Assembly (NCBI GenBank): GCA_016718155.1
Contig: JADKEH010000001.1
Location: 310,001 to 374,000, forward strand
Source: Candidatus Rhodoferax randersensis
GTDB taxonomy: Bacteria > Pseudomonadota > Gammaproteobacteria > Burkholderiales > Burkholderiaceae_C
Reading direction: 5' to 3'
DNA length: 64,000 nt
This document shows, piece by piece, positions 62,422 to 64,000 of the stretch. The notes beneath the pieces were generated by a model that worked only from the letters and a program-made list of their open reading frames with translations, had not been told where the DNA came from and ran no database searches. Each line of letters begins with the position of its first letter. Position 1 is the stretch's first letter. The translations under genes and the position numbers were made by a program.

Positions 62422-62440
62422 TCATGCAACTGTTGCATGA
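62422..62440. promoter_or_regulatory. Palindrome in the aminotransferase/gdh intergenic region
   Basis: Perfect 8-bp arms tcatgcaa and ttgcatga around a 3-base centre, in the 249-bp gap between divergent genes. Size and symmetry fit an operator for a dimeric regulator. No regulator is adjacent and no family is assigned. Confidence 0.5.
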
Positions 62441-62526
62441 ACCAATGAGTTGCCGATCTAAGCTCCCCCAAGCTGCGAAGGCCCGCCTAGAATCCGCGAC
62501 ATCCACAAGATAACCGGAGACTTTGC

Positions 62527-64000
62527 ATGTCCACTCCCGCGCTCGCCGAGCTGCTTGCCTATACCCACGAGCACGCCGGCCCCGCCGCCAACCGCCTGGC
62601 CGACTTCGTGTCGGCTTATTTCGACAACACCGACCCCGACGAGATTCAGACCCGCGGCCCGGCCACCCTGTTCGCGATCGCCAATGCACACTGGCGCCTT
62701 CTGGAATCAACACGTACCGCCCAGCAGGCCAAGATCCGCGTCTTCAATGCCACGTTGTCCGAAGACGGGTTCGTCAGCGAACACACCTCGATTCAGATCG
62801 TGCACGACGACATGCCCTTTCTGGTGGACTCGGTCACCATGGCGGTCAACCGCAGCGGCCGCACGGCACACTGGATTGTTCACCCCCTGCTCGCAGTGCA
62901 GCGCGATGCCCAGGGTCGCCTGCTCAAAACCAGCCACGCCACCCCCCACGGCGAACCCACCAGCCCATTCGAGTCCTTGATCCTGGTCGAGTGCGACCGC
63001 ATCGTGAACGAGGCCGACCGCAACGCGTTGGCCCAGGACCTGGACCGCGTGCTGGGCGACGTGCGCGCCGTGGTGCAGGACTGGCGCCCGATGCTCGAAC
63101 GCCTGCAGGCCGTGGGCGCGGCGTCAAGCCACTCCAAGCTGTCCTCGGACAACCAGCAAGAGGGCATCGACTTTCTGCGCTGGCTCGAAGACCGGCACTT
63201 CACCTTCCTTGGCGCGCGTGACTACAACCTGGTGCGCGACGGCGATAGCGTCAGCCTGATGGCGGTGCCCGAGTCCGGCCTGGGCGTGCTGCGCGGCGCG
63301 CCGCAAAGCCTCAGCAGTCGCCTTCCGGCTGACGCCGTGACGCTGCTTGACTCTGACCAGTTGGTATTGGTGACCAAGGCCATGACGCGCGCCACCGTGC
63401 ACCGCCCCGCCTGGCTGGACTACATCGCCGTCAAACGCTTTGACGAGGCTGGCCAGGTCGTTGGCGAAGCGCGCTTTTTGGGCTTGTACACCTCCACCGC
63501 CTACTCGGCCATGGTCAGCGAGATCCCGCAAGTGCGCCGCCGCGCCGGGCAAGTGATGGCCGCCGCAGGTGTGGTGCCCGACAGCCACGCCGCCAAGTCG
63601 CTGCAGGCGATTCTGGACGCCTACCCGCGCGACGAGCTGTTCCAGATCGACACCGCCACGCTGACCGAACACGCCATCGGCATCCTGCGCCTGCAGGAGC
63701 GCCAGCGCACCCGCGTGTTTCTGCGTCGCGACCCGTTTGGCCGCTTTACCTCAGCGCAAGTGTTCGTGCCGCGCGACCGCTACAACACCGAGCTTCGCAT
63801 CAAGATCGGCAATGAACTGAGCGCCGCGCTCAACGGCCAGTCGCTCGAATTCACGCCGATGCTGACCGACAGCCCGCTGGCGCGTATCCATTACCTGGTG
63901 CGCGCCAAGGGTCAGGCACCGCAAAGTGTGGACCTGCGTGCGCTCGAAGCCCGCATCGCGCGCCTGGCCCAGCGTTGGGAAGACGACTGCACGCAGGAGC
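62527..64000 (+). CDS. NAD-specific glutamate dehydrogenase, large type (partial, N-terminal 491 residues)
   Basis: The open frame from ATG 62527 (GGAG about 9 bp upstream) runs off the window. Family text of the large (about 1600-residue) bacterial NAD-glutamate dehydrogenases is clear: SIQIVHDDMPFLVDSVTMAV, GIDFLRWLEDRHFTFLGARD, and RVFLRRDPFGRFTSAQVFVP followed by RDRYNTELR. This N-terminal region is regulatory (ACT-like); the catalytic domain is beyond the edge. The enzyme releases 2-oxoglutarate and ammonium from glutamate for catabolism. Confidence 0.95.
   Translation, partial: MSTPALAELLAYTHEHAGPAANRLADFVSAYFDNTDPDEIQTRGPATLFAIANAHWRLLESTRTAQQAKIRVFNATLSEDGFVSEHTSIQIVHDDMPFLVDSVTMAVNRSGRTAHWIVHPLLAVQRDAQGRLLKTSHATPHGEPTSPFESLILVECDRIVNEADRNALAQDLDRVLGDVRAVVQDWRPMLERLQAVGAASSHSKLSSDNQQEGIDFLRWLEDRHFTFLGARDYNLVRDGDSVSLMAVPESGLGVLRGAPQSLSSRLPADAVTLLDSDQLVLVTKAMTRATVHRPAWLDYIAVKRFDEAGQVVGEARFLGLYTSTAYSAMVSEIPQVRRRAGQVMAAAGVVPDSHAAKSLQAILDAYPRDELFQIDTATLTEHAIGILRLQERQRTRVFLRRDPFGRFTSAQVFVPRDRYNTELRIKIGNELSAALNGQSLEFTPMLTDSPLARIHYLVRAKGQAPQSVDLRALEARIARLAQRWEDDCTQE

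Overview
The window is chromosomal DNA of a GC-rich betaproteobacterium. It most likely belongs to Burkholderiales, family Comamonadaceae, close to Rhodoferax or Polaromonas. This rests on gene order (tpiA-secG-tRNA-Leu-nuoA to nuoN; tig-clpP-clpX-lon; hpnCDE; tldD-pmbA), on protein sequence character and on the short repeats scattered between genes. The species cannot be named from the sequence alone.

Region 1 (1-14161, minus strand) is the 14-gene nuo operon for respiratory complex I. It reads nuoA to nuoN from right to left and is cut inside nuoN at the window edge. All subunits are present, but nuoF carries a one-base frameshift. Upstream on the same strand are tRNA-Leu(GAG), secG, tpiA, a quinone oxidoreductase, pnp and rpsO (14221-19235). 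Beyond rpsO lies about 540 bp of extremely GC-rich DNA with no convincing gene.

Region 2 (19912-38992) is mixed. It holds an orphan amino-acid-type periplasmic binding protein, a small heat-shock protein, tsaD, an acetyltransferase, a small membrane protein, an exported Tyr/Trp-rich protein, a BrkB/YihY protein, and a complete RND efflux system (adaptor, permease, TolC-like channel). Several uncharacterised small genes follow, then a large bifunctional penicillin-binding protein gene broken by three frameshifts.

Region 3 (39008-45776, minus strand) holds three tRNA genes (Leu-Cys-Gly), lon, clpX, clpP, tig and a tRNA-Leu(TAG). Heat-shock-type promoters can be read in front of lon and clpP, and more weakly in front of hsp20. 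Together these genes form a protein quality-control block.

Region 4 (45833-53377) has a second RND system (permease and lipoprotein adaptor, no channel gene). It is driven by a clear sigma-70 promoter overlapped by a palindromic operator. Divergent from it is hpnC-hpnD-hpnE, which makes squalene for hopanoids.

Region 5 (53400-64000) has a CBS-domain protein, a ribbon-helix-helix protein, a DJ-1/PfpI protein, a cyclic-nucleotide-binding protein, a DUF3820 protein, two aminotransferases, tldD-pmbA and the 5' part of a large NAD-dependent glutamate dehydrogenase.

Three families of short repeats run through the window: a palindromic element sitting at stop codons, a 'cgtcattgcgagcg' family, and a GC-rich element that in one place is translated as the N-terminus of PmbA. 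I found no phage, insertion sequence, CRISPR array or toxin-antitoxin module. No clearly new multi-gene system is evident. The most unusual items are the oversized penicillin-binding protein, the repeat-derived PmbA N-terminus and the repeats that hug stop codons.
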